Assembly: GCF_001638985.1 (NCBI RefSeq)
Contig: NW_017265134.1
Location: forward strand, 3,888,653 to 3,952,652
Direction: 5' to 3'
DNA length: 64,000 nt
Source of the DNA: Phycomyces blakesleeanus NRRL 1555(-)
Taxonomy: Eukaryota > Mucoromycota > Mucoromycetes > Mucorales > Phycomycetaceae
This document shows positions 35,346 to 47,099 of the stretch, piece by piece. Made by a program: the position numbers and the translations under genes. The first letter of the stretch is position 1; the number at the start of each line of letters is the position of its first letter. The notes beneath the pieces were generated by a model. That model had not been told where the DNA came from. It made no database searches and saw only the letters and a program-made list of their open reading frames with translations.

Positions 35346-38300
35346 TACCAGAATATTTCCATTGGTCATACCTTCATTCTGGTTGCAGAAGAAATACACT
35401 CTCGGATTCATAAAGAGTAATATATAGAGGTCAAAGGGCTTATAATATATATTTATAAATATAAATTCTAACAATGAACGGTTCTCGAGCATGCTGCATA
35501 TGATATTAATTATGTGTCTAATTGAGATGAACAATAGGAATAAGTAAGCATCTAACTGTCAAGAGAATCTTTGAATCTCGAACATATTATAGACGAAAAT
35601 ATTATACTAGATATGGTATCAATCATCGAAATAACATTTCAAAGGTATATACACTTTGTGCATAATAATTGTACTATTTATGACAGTTTAGTAAACAGTT
35701 GGCTTGTATTATCATTATTATTCTTTAATATATTCTGTCATAAAAATCAATCTTTGTTCAATAAAAAAAGATGGCAATAATTTATTGTATCTGAAAACAT
35801 TACTTGATTCGATTTTAAATTTTTTGAAAGAAACAAATTACAAATGTAAATGATAATAAGAATGACAGTAATAAAGGTGATTCCTATTACTTTGAGTTTC
35901 TCATTTTTTTTCTACTCAATTTTGTTTATCCTAACCTTCCATTTAAACTATTATGTATATAAAAACATGTGATTTGATACGTATCTTTTTCTTTTTTTGT
36001 AAAAATGCTCATTTTTTTGAGCCGTTTATATAAAAAATAAAATAAAAGAAAAAGGAATAGGAGAGAATTAATATCAACAAGAACTTCTTTTTTGTGTAAT
36101 TTAGAAAAGCGGCAAGTACTTGTCTCTACTATATTCTAATAGTAGGAATTAAATAGAAATACATTGAGGGTTATAAAAGTTAAAAAATCTAGCAATAAAA
36201 TAGAAGACGTAGAGAAAAAGAGAGAGAGAGATATCGGGGGATGTTTTTCATCAACTTTCGATATGGCGGTGGTTTAGTTCATCAATTTGATTGGCTGATA
36301 TGAACTTATACTGAAGAATAAAATAAAATAAACCGCAGCATCTAAGCAACCAAGCATCTAAGCATTTAACAAGAAAGGCTTATATGTTTGAATAATGGAC
36401 ACTTATTACAAGACATACAAATAGATATCAAGTAATAAAAAAATATTTTGGATAATATAAGATCTGAGAGAAAGATACTAATATTACCTTTAATATCTCT
36501 TCTCCATTCCCACCCATTTTCTGTGAAACTCTGTACTTCATACCCAGCTCAATTCCACTCCTCCTTCTCCTCATTCTCCTCTTGCTCTTTCTGTCTCTCA
36601 CTGTAAAAGATTCGAACTATAATGCAGCTTGATACAATTTCTATGCTCTCTTTTAATTTTCTAAAAGTAATTTATGGCTTTGTGGATAACACCCAATATA
36701 TATAAGTGTAAATACAAACCAAGCAAATGTATAGATTTGTTCATATACATAACGTAGATCAGCTCTTTGTCTTCATACTTGTGTGAAACATAAACCATTA
36801 TAATTTTTTATGCATTTTGGACAAGCCTTAATTTCAATCTTTGGCTGAGCCAAGATGAATATTGGGTGTAGACAAAAATGAATACGAACTTTACCATAGT
36901 AAAAAAAAATATTATAATAGATATTATCATTGGGTGGTTATTAAAGCATCCAAAGATATGACGAAAAATGCTCAAGCATCAGGTAGCTGTCGAAATTCTC
37001 TTTTCTTTTAAATAATCCAAGCCATGTATTAAAGTGAAAATCATTTTATACATTGACTGTAGTGTTTTCCAGCAAACTATCACCAGATATAAAGTAAAAT
37101 ATGGAAAGAAGTATGGGAAAAGTAGTTAAGCAACACACACACACATACGTGTATAGAAGTATATAGGGAATGGTACAGGGAAAAAAACACAACCAAAATT
37201 GCAAAAGAAAAATAAAGCAACTATTTTTTTTCATTCTTAGTAACTGCTCCTCACCCTGCAATAAATTTGTGTAGCATATTATAAGTCTGTCTGATATGTA
37301 TATTTGCTTTATCTTAAGATAGCCTATTGTTCTTTGGTATCATGGTTAACAAATAGGTTAAAAGCCAATTCCTCTCGCCTCTTACAAAGTCATTGCTAAA
37401 AATATCACTCTAAACATATCGCTGTCTTTGTTTCCGTGCTTCTTTCCTTTTTCTTGCTTGCTTGTTTTTTTTTTCAAAGTTTTTACAGACTATCTTAGTG
37501 CTCTAATTGGTTAATTTGTGTTGTATAAAAGGTCTCTTGTAATAATAGATATATAAGGAAATGAATATACTTTACTATAATATATTCGTATATTTGTTTA
37601 ATGTTTGTACTATGTATATTTATTCAAGCCACTTATCAGATATTTCTTGTATAACAGATTCTTTAGACATGCAAAAAAAAAGGCTCGAAATATTTTTGAT
37701 AATCATGAACAGTACTTGACTTTGGTTGCTATCAGTGTCAACCATAGAAGTATTTTCATTCTATTGTTCTGTTTTTTATTTATCTTATAAGCTAATATGC
37801 TATGTATTTATTCTTAAGAGTAATAATAATAAATCAAGATATTGCACTTACAATGTCTTTAAAGGGATACAAGTGTATTGAGTATAGAGCTTCAAAAGGT
37901 AAATAAAAAAGTACTTCTTTATTCTATGGTATAACCAATGCCTTGATATATCTTTACAAATTTTGAATCGGTTGATCGGTGTGATGTTGCCGATTGTCAA
38001 TTCAAAATGCATTTACTGTAAAAAGAATATATATATATATATTACGCTCAAAACTAATGAATATAATTAATGTATTATTACTCTTTAAAGATCTGCGCCA
38101 CCCACCAGCCGCACTATATAAATAATCAAATACTAAAACAAAACTTTAAAAACAAAAATAAAAATAATCTTTATTATCATCTCTGTTTTGTTTTGATTCC
38201 AAGCAAAACAGACTTAACTGATAACCCCATAACATTGGACTACACGATTCTTTTCAAGCCCTAATTACATACAAGTCCAATAATTAATTGGGGAAAATTA

Positions 38301-38504
38301 GATAAAAGAGAAAAAAGAGAAAAAAGTTTCTAATACAAAAAAAAACCCCAAGAAACCAGAATATCCTTATATAAAATGCCTTTGATCTTTATATAAACTC
38401 TCTTTTTATTGGAATTTTTTTCACATTATTTACTTCTTTATAATATACCTCTTTATTTGGTTTATTTACCGATTATTTGGTTTCTTATATATCAATTACG
38501 CCTA
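35346..38504. other. Gene-free spacer between the inverted repeat and the intact zinc-finger gene
   Basis: About 3.1 kb of AT-rich DNA. Small open frames (for example 35571-35780 and 37046-37261) are hydrophobic, low-complexity products of the base composition. A pyrimidine-rich block lies near 36490-36600. No transposon end was recognised. Confidence 0.5.
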
Positions 38505-39509
38505 ATGGATCCAGTAGAAGATCAACTTTATATCCAGAATCAAGGAGTATCAAATGGGAATATTCTGACAGAAATGCTACTTAACCTTTTAAACGATGGT
38601 TCCGCAGTGCCACGATCCAACGCATACAGCGATGAAGCATTGTATTCAAACCAGCAAGACCAGAATTTTTATGTCCAAGAGCAAGACGTATACTATGTGG
38701 ATGGGCTACCTATGGCCGTCATGCCAGAAGTTACACAGACACAGCTTAGTACTCCAGATAGTATTGAGCCTCCGAGCATCCTTGAAGAGGATTATTATGA
38801 ACTCAATTTTTGGTTTACCCAAGACAACTTGTCAAATGGATTTACAGGAATGGGTGACTGGCTTCTTCCTTCCTACAATCCTAACATCGAAAGAGGGCAT
38901 GATCTCAACTCACTGGCAATTTCTTCAAATATGGATCAACCTTATCGACTCAGTCAGTATGAATATACAACTCCGGATTCATATCGAGGCACACAAGTAT
39001 CCAAACCAGATCCGTCTATGCAACCAATTGGTCAGACAGCGGCTATTGTCCCCTCCATTAATAAAGATTTTGGCTTTATTAACAAATGTTCAAACTGCTT
39101 CCCAAAAACCTGTAAGTTTCTGTTGGAATTTCATTATTAGCATTAAATATAATTCTCCAAAAAATTACACGCAATTTTCGAGTAATTGATATATTAACTG
39201 GTTAAAATAATTTGTTTTCTTCCTTGTATAGATCATAGAAGTCTTTCTCGTACCTTTTTAGCTTGCAATTTCTGTAGTCCATACAACGTGGATATTTGCG
39301 GTAATCAAATCCAGAATGATGGTCCTTCTACTACTGAGATGTTTTCTTGCCAAACTTGCGAGCATCAGTTCAATCGTAAATCGAATTTTACCAGGCATCT
39401 CGAAAGACATATTAAAGACCGGAAAAAATCAAGATGTTCCTTGTGTAAAAAGAAGTTCGTAAGCAACTTTAATGTCAAAAGACACAGGAAAATTTGTAAA
39501 ATGGCCTAA
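38505..39509 (+). CDS. C2H2 zinc-finger protein of a transposon-linked family, 294 aa, two exons (intact copy d)
   Basis: Exons 38505-39111 and 39232-39509 join by a 120-base GT-AG intron with correct phase (C-F-P-K-T-Y-H-R). The start MDPVEDQLY is chosen because conservation with copy c covers this region and the upstream in-frame part (from 38409) is a hydrophobic AT-rich tail. The N-terminal 200 residues are acidic and Gln/Tyr/Ser-rich, with the conserved core PSILEEDYYELNFW, which could be a contact or activation region. The C-terminus has two fingers: C-x2-C-x12-H-x3-H (FSCQTCEHQ...HLERH) and C-x2-C-x12-H-x4-C (RCSLCKKK...HRKIC), with an additional CNFC...C cluster before them. It is probably a DNA-binding protein. 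At least four more copies lie within 33 kb, and a Plavaka-like transposase remnant lies 1.7 kb downstream. Confidence 0.8.
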
Positions 39510-39989
39510 AAAGTGATGTGGTATCCAATATATGATACCATACAATTCATTTTCATTTTCATTTTCGTTTTCATTTTCATTTTCATTTCCTCATTAATTC
39601 ATTCTTTATTTAGTTTCTTACCATTTCATTGTTTCTGCACTTTCTATCACTTTACCGCATTCACTATGTTTTCCATTTTTACAATTTCTACTACTTTTAC
39701 TATTTATTTTCATGACTTTAATTTATATACCACCTATTCATATGAAAAAAAATTCCCATTTTCCAGTCTTAAAACGCTTGTATTTCTCTCTACGCATATG
39801 GCAGACACATTATATAATTTATTTCTACTTAAAGATACGCACAGATATACTCTCTCTTTCTCACCTCAACATGTATATAAATATCCTTGTAATATATAAT
39901 TTTTATGAAATAATTTTATTAATCAATAATATATCTATATGTATGTATTGGTAATAAATTGAATAAGAAAAATTGACATAATAAAATTT

Positions 39990-40520
39990 TATGATGTTTT
40001 TGAAGACTCCAATATTTTAATGGAAGTTGGTCAACCGGTATTTATATTTATCGGGTTGCTATGATACAAATAGTTAATAATGTTTTAGTGCGATTGGATA
40101 TTGCAGCCTAGCTAGAGCTCAGAAATGAAACGAGAAAGTTGGGAATAGTTCTATGGAAGCTATTCAGAAAATTTCTCGTTAATGGCTATATATATATAAA
40201 GTGAACTATGTTTGCTTTTTAAGAAAGACATCATCCCTAATATTCCTGCGAAAGCCTGAGATGGTTCATTTTCAATATTAGATCTATGACAAAAATCAAA
40301 TTAATCTAATTTTACATTTTGTATTTATTGATACAAAGTCATTAAGCAAAGAATAAACATATATATATTCATCTATCACATTTAATAAAATAACCCAAAT
40401 ACTCGCAGAAACAACAATGAAAAGTATCTTCTGATGTAGCATTAAGAAGACATAATGACCAGTATACCAATACAATCATTATTGTCAAATTAAAAGAAAG
40501 AGAGAGATAAATCTGTGCTG
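39990..40520 (+). repeat. Conserved 3' flank of zinc-finger gene d
   Basis: This noncoding stretch matches 46370-47095 downstream of zinc-finger copy e. Shared strings include GGGTTGCTATGATACAAAT, a TTGGCTATATATATA-like stretch, AACAACAATG and ATTGTCAAA followed by a GA-rich run. The similarity ends near 40520, which may mark the end of a duplicated or mobile unit. Confidence 0.65.
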
Positions 40521-40619
40521 TCAATTTAGGGATGTGGTAATGTAGCCAATGAATTATATATATATGTACTCTTTTGGTTGCCACGGATGGATTTCTTTGT
40601 TCCATCAGCACAAGATAAA

Positions 40620-40882
40620 GGAAGAATAGGCGAAAGATACATGAATAAACTTGAAAGAGAAAAATAGGTACTATGATAGTATGATTTACTTAAGAGAAAA
40701 TATGATAGTTGTCTATATATATATTGGTTAATGGCGAGTTGTCACTGAACCAGCTCAAATAGTACGATTGTCTAATGTGTGTTATTGTCTTAGGATGCGA
40801 CCAAGTCAGGTTCATTGACATTTATAGTATATGTACTGGATTGTGGAATTTGTACTTTACTCAATTGTGAAGCGTATGCCGC
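40620..40882 (-). mobile_element. Decayed gypsy-type LTR
   Basis: The stretch around TTGGTTAATGGCGAGTTGTC...ACTCAATTGTGAAGCGTATGCCGCA follows the LTR at 29341-29619 over most of its length, with many substitutions. The borders are approximate. It lies between zinc-finger gene d and the transposase remnant. Confidence 0.65.
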
Positions 40883-41203
40883 AGTTACCACTTTATTAAA
40901 ATATAAAACAAATATATGAAAATCAAAGTGCCTAGTAAGGGTTATGTTATGGGAAATGAACTTTTTGTGAGATAGCACCTGGTCTTATCGAAATCAAATC
41001 AATCTCTAAGTTGTGACTTGTTGTTTTGATTGGGGAATTAACGGTATTTAAGCGTTACTCGTGAATGGGCCAAACAATTTCTATACATTTATTTTACTTT
41101 TACTTTTACTTTTATTAAGCCAAAAAAACACGCGAGACATAAAAGTACTATACTTAATTGCCCTGTTCCTCAAAGGCAAGCCGAATATTATCTCAGTGAC
41201 AAC

Positions 41204-43793
41204 ATGAGATAGTTCAACTGCCCGGGATTCCAAACCATCTACACTTGTTCATGGAAAATTCGACGCCATCTTAATGTTCACAAGATTTCGGATGCAGGCT
41301 TGGAGAACGTTTTGGAGTACCCTGATGATGAAGAAACAATCACTAAACAGTAAATAATGACAACTGAAGAGGGGGATAGTGATGCTTATACAGCAGACTA
41401 TTCTATTCTATCATCTGCTATTAAGTACCTAAAGTCTATAAGAAGCGGCAAAATGAACGTGGATAACTTGGAAAATCTGCAAGAGATTATGCAAAACACC
41501 GGTACAGCTACCAATCAAATTAACTCTGGATTCCATCCATCTCCTGATCTTCAATTTATGGGCCTGTTTCCACTCATTAACGGTGATAATGATATGATTT
41601 CTCAGAGGATGTTGAAGAAGACTCTTGCTGCTATGAGCTTGATTGTTAAAATACATGCCGAAACACAAACTGAAAAAGTATTTAAGCTACCTCGCTTGGA
41701 TAGCATCCTGAATTACCAGACTAGGAAAGGAAACACGATCCACGCGCTTCTCTCTTTACATAAGGAAATCCAAGTACCCAATAACACTGAACATGTATAT
41801 CTTGACCTCCCATCGCCCCAGCTGAAATTCATCATGTCCAATTTAAAGAAGTATAATCTAATATCTTTTTTACCTGATCGTACGCCCGGACAAGCTGGTT
41901 CTTTGCAACAAGGTGAAAATTGGATAGCACGCCCGTTATTCCAACAGCCAATTTTCAATGTGAATGGTGTCGATATTTGGTCTGGTGATATTATTTATTT
42001 AATGGTTGATAATCCCTCACTCCGATTTTTGGTTGAATCATTCCATGCATCAAAAAACTGTGCTTATCCAGAAGGTTATATGATTAGAATGCTTTCGGAT
42101 GAGTTTCATGGCCTAGAGAGTCCTTCTACTGCTATTGATATGGAGCGTATTGGCTGTGTGTACAACGATTGCCTTGAAGAAGCATGTTACTTGAGCATAT
42201 TACTGCAGTCTACCACAAGATTATGTCCTACTCATCACACTCTCCTTTTTATGCAACACCCTATAAAAAAAAACATGCTCCCAATGCACCGGCCAATGCC
42301 TTTTACAAAGTCACGATAACACCACTAATTCTTTTTATTGGTGATACCTCTGGCAATTTGTCTAAGCAATACAATCCTTATGAAAGCCGGTTAATGAAAT
42401 GTGCGAGGCTGCCAAAGATAGGCTGTCCATAGAAAACATTCGATTTATTGCTACAGTTCCCAAGAAAAACGGTGCAAAAGGTGTGTCTATCTTACCTATA
42501 TTGGTCCGTGATCTCAAGGCCCTTGAGAAGGGTGTGCTTATGTTCTGTGAAAAAGATAAGCAGTGTGTCCTTGTAATTGCCCCTGTTCTCTGGATTGGAG
42601 CCGATACACCCTGCCATTCTGAAATTTGTGGACTATCTGGCCCAACGTCTTTGTATCCTTGCAGAAAATGTTATGTATGCATACACAGACTAAAGGATTC
42701 TCTTCCAGATAAAGAATACTGTACCGATCCCCATAAGAGAAGAACCCGGAAACATTATGTGCTTGCTAATTCCATGTCAGACAGAACAACCATCATACCC
42801 GATGCCCCAACAGACGGATGTAACTTGTCTGTCGAAGACTTAAGCTTCCAGGATCGCTCGACTGGATCTCTTTTGGAACTAGATGCTTTTGACCCGTCAA
42901 GTGGTACGCCTGTAGAGGTTATTCACACTATTCTTCTTGGAATTGGAAAGTATATGGTTATCCACCTTATGAACGGTATTCTTAAAAGCAAAAAAGATAT
43001 AATTCAAAGACTTAAAACATGTTTGGATGGCTACAAATGCTCAACTGGATTATCGCGCAAATTCACAAGAAATATCAATCACTCGGGATCCTATGTTGGT
43101 AGAGATTTTAAGGTGCTCTTGCAAATTCTCCCTGTCATCCTCGTCACTGATTTTTCGAATGAGCCCATACTAGACCGTATCAAACCTTGCTTTGTTGAAC
43201 TTGGCCGCCTATGTTCCCTAGTATTTGTTCGAGAGGTAACCTCAGGTTTTGATGACTATCTTGTTGAAGTGGACCTATCTGTAAGACGTTTGCTTGGGCA
43301 ATTACACAACTATGATACTTTTAAGAGAGCCGAAGTCAAAGAAAATAACAAAACCGCAAAAATAAAGAAGAAGTACACTGCATTCTGCACGAAGCGTAAA
43401 ATTCACAACTTGACCCACCTGAAATATGACATTCGAAGATTCGGTACTGCTCTTCAATTTGAAACCGAAAAAGGTGAACAATTTAATAAGCATATTCGCG
43501 AACATCTCTTTCACACAAACCATAAGAATACCTCGAGAGATGTCTGTCTCAAATTGGCAAAACAAGCAGCATTACAGTATGTTATGGATGGTGGCTCTTG
43601 GCTCAACGAAAATGGACAACGTGAAAGACCAGGATGTGGAATCGCAGCCTTCCTTCAAGGAAAAAGTGAAAAAAAGTTCCGTTTTTCATTCTTTGGCGGT
43701 TCAAGAGATTTTACTAGCAACAATGACACTGGTGATAGAGATGAAGAACGTATCAAGAACAATTCTTTTGGTGCTTTCATTTTTTATCAATAA
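41204..43793 (+). pseudogene. Plavaka-like (CACTA/KDZ-related) transposase gene, broken
   Basis: The longest open parts are 41357-42319, then about 42184-42400 in a second frame, then 42399-43793 in a third. Each switch fits a 1-base loss (near 42180, and near 42410 around CCAAAGATAGG). Upstream in the same frame lies a C2H2 finger (41213-41290) whose second Cys is Phe (C-x2-F-x12-H-x3-H), cut off by TAA at 41351 and TAG at 41210. Diagnostic stretches are ITPLILFIGDTSGN, VLWIGADTPCHSEICGL, CRKCYVC, PVEVIHTILLGIGKYMV and LTHLKYDIRRFGTAL. These resemble the layout of Plavaka transposases (LLG-KY and DIRRFGP motifs). I infer the family from memory of these motifs. The C-terminus is shorter than in the remnant at 21781-22690. 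The gene is non-functional as it stands. Confidence 0.72.
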
Positions 43794-45650
43794 ATTCGTA
43801 CTATTTTTTTACTTGATAGTATCTCCTTATTCTCACTAAAAGAAAATAGAAGTAAGAAAGGAAACCTCGGGTATACACAAATGCTAAATTAATCCAGTGT
43901 TGATGTATATGTGTAATAGAAGTTCAGCTCAAATACTTTTTCATTTTCTCTTTTTGCGTTAAAGACATATGTGTATGTATTACACTATAAAAAATAAATG
44001 ATGATCCTGACAGTGATTGTGGAAAATACTATAGGAGTCTCCCAGAACCACTGTCAATGTTGTCGCTCGTTTCCCATGGTGATATATTTTATTAGCTCGA
44101 CTACAACAAGCAAAAGTAACTAAATTATTATACAATATGTTTGTGTGTGTGTGTTTCTACTTGAGGTTGAGAGAAATTAGCTATAAAATTTAGACATACT
44201 TTGAAGAAAATCTTAAAGAAACTTTACTTTATTTTAGACAGAATTTTTTTCGTAAATTGAGATCAACAAAATGTTTTTTCTTTTTTTTAAAAATAAATTT
44301 GTTTGTGTCGTTATTGGTTGAAGCTAAATAATTGTATCGAGGTAAATAAGCACTTCAAATATGTCATATTGAAAAACTATATTATTATCATCTCCTTTTA
44401 TTAAACACTTATCAAATGTTAAAAGGTATTTTCTTCTTCTGAAAAGTTTTAGTGAATGCAGTATACCATTTATCTTCTTTCAGAATTAAAAAGAAAAAAA
44501 ATGGTCAAAAACATCTTGCTTGTTTCAAATACTCGTAGATTTTTTTCTACAGTGAATATTATTAGCTGATCTCCAAATTTTGAATTTCTTCAAAGCTTCT
44601 GACTGAGTACCCCTAATATTATTGAACGAAAATCCCTATAGCAATGTAGAACTTTCAAATATTGAAGCATATATCGCTCAGAGATTTAGTTTTTGATATA
44701 CCATATCTAAATGGTAGTATTTGTTATACAAATTTTGGCTTGTAGGGACCCTACAAGCTCTAATTTATTAATGATTTTTTTACATTCATTAATCGGCTTG
44801 AAATGTTAGCACATTAATACTTTAAAGAAATCTACAAAATTTAAACTTTTGCACTTTTGGTGAACTCAACTACGAAGAACTTTCTCCAGCTAACGACCAA
44901 ATTCCATCTTCTACCTACGATTTCGGTTGAGAGCCCCCATTACTATTATTAATTTGGTCAATTACCTTGAAGAATTGCATTGCCAAATCCAAACATTTCA
45001 TATATTTTTTCAAGCCAAACTCAAATCAACCTCAAGCCTTGTTTTTCTTTTTTTTCTTTTCTTTTATATATTAACCAGTGACATCTGTTTTAATAAAAAT
45101 GCAATAGTATTATCATATTACATTTTTATATATCTATCTATATAACACTAACTGTTTTAAGAGCTATTTTGCTTTGACTTCTTTTCAAACAAACAAAGTA
45201 TCAGGTATTCACTATAAACCCTTCAAACTGGATACCCTCTATATTATAATATATACATCCTTACCTAGATTTGTACCTCCTTTTTGGTAGCATTTCCGAA
45301 TTTGTCCACTGGTTCCTCTTTATATATATATACTTCTATCTTTATATGATTGAATCGTCACTCGATCAAAAAGTCTGCTCATCCACTCTATTATTAGTCT
45401 TTTCTAATAAGAGCATACTTTGAAGCATGATTGGAAGTCATGTGTACACTCAATTTTGTATTTAAACTGTGATTATAAGAATTTCGTAAAAGCTTGGTTT
45501 CTATCTCTTCATCCTCTTCTTTTACTTGTTTAATTAACCACAGAATGACCAATCGAATGTAAGTTTGACCAACCATCTTATACATATACATCATTTCTTT
45601 TCATTATGATGTTTCTTGCTAGCATGAAAACGTAAGCATAAATACTCATA
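43794..45650. other. Spacer between transposase remnant and zinc-finger copy e
   Basis: Mostly AT-rich DNA. A short acidic coding-like stretch (44857-44932, with GELNYEELSPANDQ) might be a remnant of the first exon of zinc-finger copy e, but the similarity is too weak to annotate it. No transposon terminus was identified. Confidence 0.4.
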
Positions 45651-45690
45651 ATATGCGCTTGTTTGTATATATAAATGAATTTCCTGATAG

Positions 45691-45991
45691 ATATTTTTGG
45701 TTTCATTGGACTTACGAAACAAGAGCTTCGCACGGCATATATACGAATACTGTCGGTCGGAATATGCAGAATAGTACTGATCTTAATACTAGAACTATTT
45801 TCTGTAACTTTTGCGATTACCAGAGCAATCTTCAATCAAATTTAAGAAGGCACATGTCCTCACATAGGGAAAGCTATCGACAACCAAAATGCTTTTTTTG
45901 TGAAAGAAGGTTTAGAAATAGATTTAATGTCGCAAGACACAAGAAAATTTGTAATATGGCTCCAACAAATACTGATGTATCCAACATATGA
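45691..45991 (+). pseudogene. C2H2 zinc-finger gene, copy e (second exon only recognised)
   Basis: The frame ending at 45991 carries two intact fingers: IFCNFCDYQSNLQSNLRRHM (C-x2-C-x12-H-x3-H) and KCFFCERRFRNRFNVARHKK followed by IC. It matches the second exon of copy d, including the RFNVARHKKIC/NFNVKRHRKIC end. An acceptor-like TTTCCTGATAG ends at 45690, but the splice phase there differs from that of copy d. No clear first exon with the LEEDYYELNFW core was found upstream. It is either a partial gene or a functional gene with a strongly diverged first exon. It is distinctly diverged from copy d, but its finger residues are all preserved. Confidence 0.6.
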
Positions 45992-46369
45992 TACCATATA
46001 ATAAAATTATTTCTTGCCTTGCTCAAGTCATTCTGCTATGTAGCATCATTAATTTCCTGTCTACAATGTCTACCTGACTACCTACTCACCTATACGAAGA
46101 ATTTATGTGTTTTTTTAACATTAAAACACCTCAATTTCCCTTTATATACCTTCTTGACACTTTATTTAGCTTCTAGAACTATACAGACCTATACATACAT
46201 ACTTATGAAAGAAAATAAAAGAAAACTTGTGTGCAATAACCCTATTGATAAATGACATATGCATTCATTTATGTATATATGTATGTCTGGAATAATAACA
46301 AATAAAATGATTGGAAATATCAGACATATACATATATATGAAAATAAAAAGAAATAAACATAATTAAAT

Positions 46370-47095
46370 TTTATGATTTTATTTCTGAAATCTTCAACGA
46401 TTTTAATGGATGCTGATCAACCTTTAACTATTTTATTGGGTTGCTATGATACAAATGGTCAAAGATTTTCTAATGGGATCCGATATCGTAGTTTGGTTGG
46501 AGTTTAGAAGTAAAGTGAGAAAGTAGCATAATTTTGGGCAATCTATAAAAGAAGTTACTAATTATTGGCTATATATATATATTGCTATGTTATATGCTTC
46601 TTAATACTCCAAATAAGACTTTTATTGATTATTTTCTCTCATTTATTCATATATAAGAAATTGATCCCTAAGAGCATCCACTGCGGTTTGTGCAATTAAA
46701 ATATTAAAGTCAAACCAAAAACACACATTTAAATGGGATAATTTAGACCATCCACAGCGGTTTATCTAAACCTGAAGTCGCATATTTTTTATTGCTCGAA
46801 TGTTTTAGTGAAGCGCCAAATTTAGATATCTATTAAAAAATTGTCTAAAAAAATTGGCTAAATTATTTATTTAGACGAACCACTGGGGATGAGAAAATCT
46901 AAATTTTCTATTTAAATTTACATGTTTGCGAGTTTACGCAAACCGCTGTGTATGCCCTGATACTCATAAAAAAAATTGATATACAACTGTAACAACAATG
47001 ACAAGTATATTATGGTGTAACACTAAGACATGAAGACAATTCTACCAATACAGAAAATATTGTCAAAATAAAAGAGAGAGAAAGAGAAACTGACC
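46370..47095 (+). repeat. Conserved 3' flank of zinc-finger copy e
   Basis: The partner of 39990-40520. The similarity is interrupted by the MITE-like insertion at 46672-46957 and resumes with AACAACAATGACAAGTATA near 46993. The duplication therefore covered gene plus about 1.1 kb of 3' flank, in direct orientation, 6.4-6.6 kb apart. Confidence 0.65.
46672..46957 (+). mobile_element. MITE-like element with nested inverted repeats (286 bases)
   Basis: The outer inverted ends are GAGCATCCACTGCGGTTTG at 46672 and, read inward from 46957, GGGCATACACAGCGGTTTG. A second, inner pair with the same core (CCATCCACAGCGGTTTATC at 46748, and inward from 46893 CATCCCCAGTGGTTCGTC) encloses 148 bases. Subterminal parts are also roughly symmetric. 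Flanking TAA and TGA could be a decayed 3-base target copy, as in PIF/Harbinger-type elements; that assignment is tentative. There is no coding capacity. Confidence 0.6.
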
Positions 47096-47099
47096 TTAG

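Noticed and set aside
42100..42432. Introns as an explanation for the frame changes in the transposase gene
   Set aside because: The coding similarity is continuous across both switch points with no room for an intron; single-base losses explain both.
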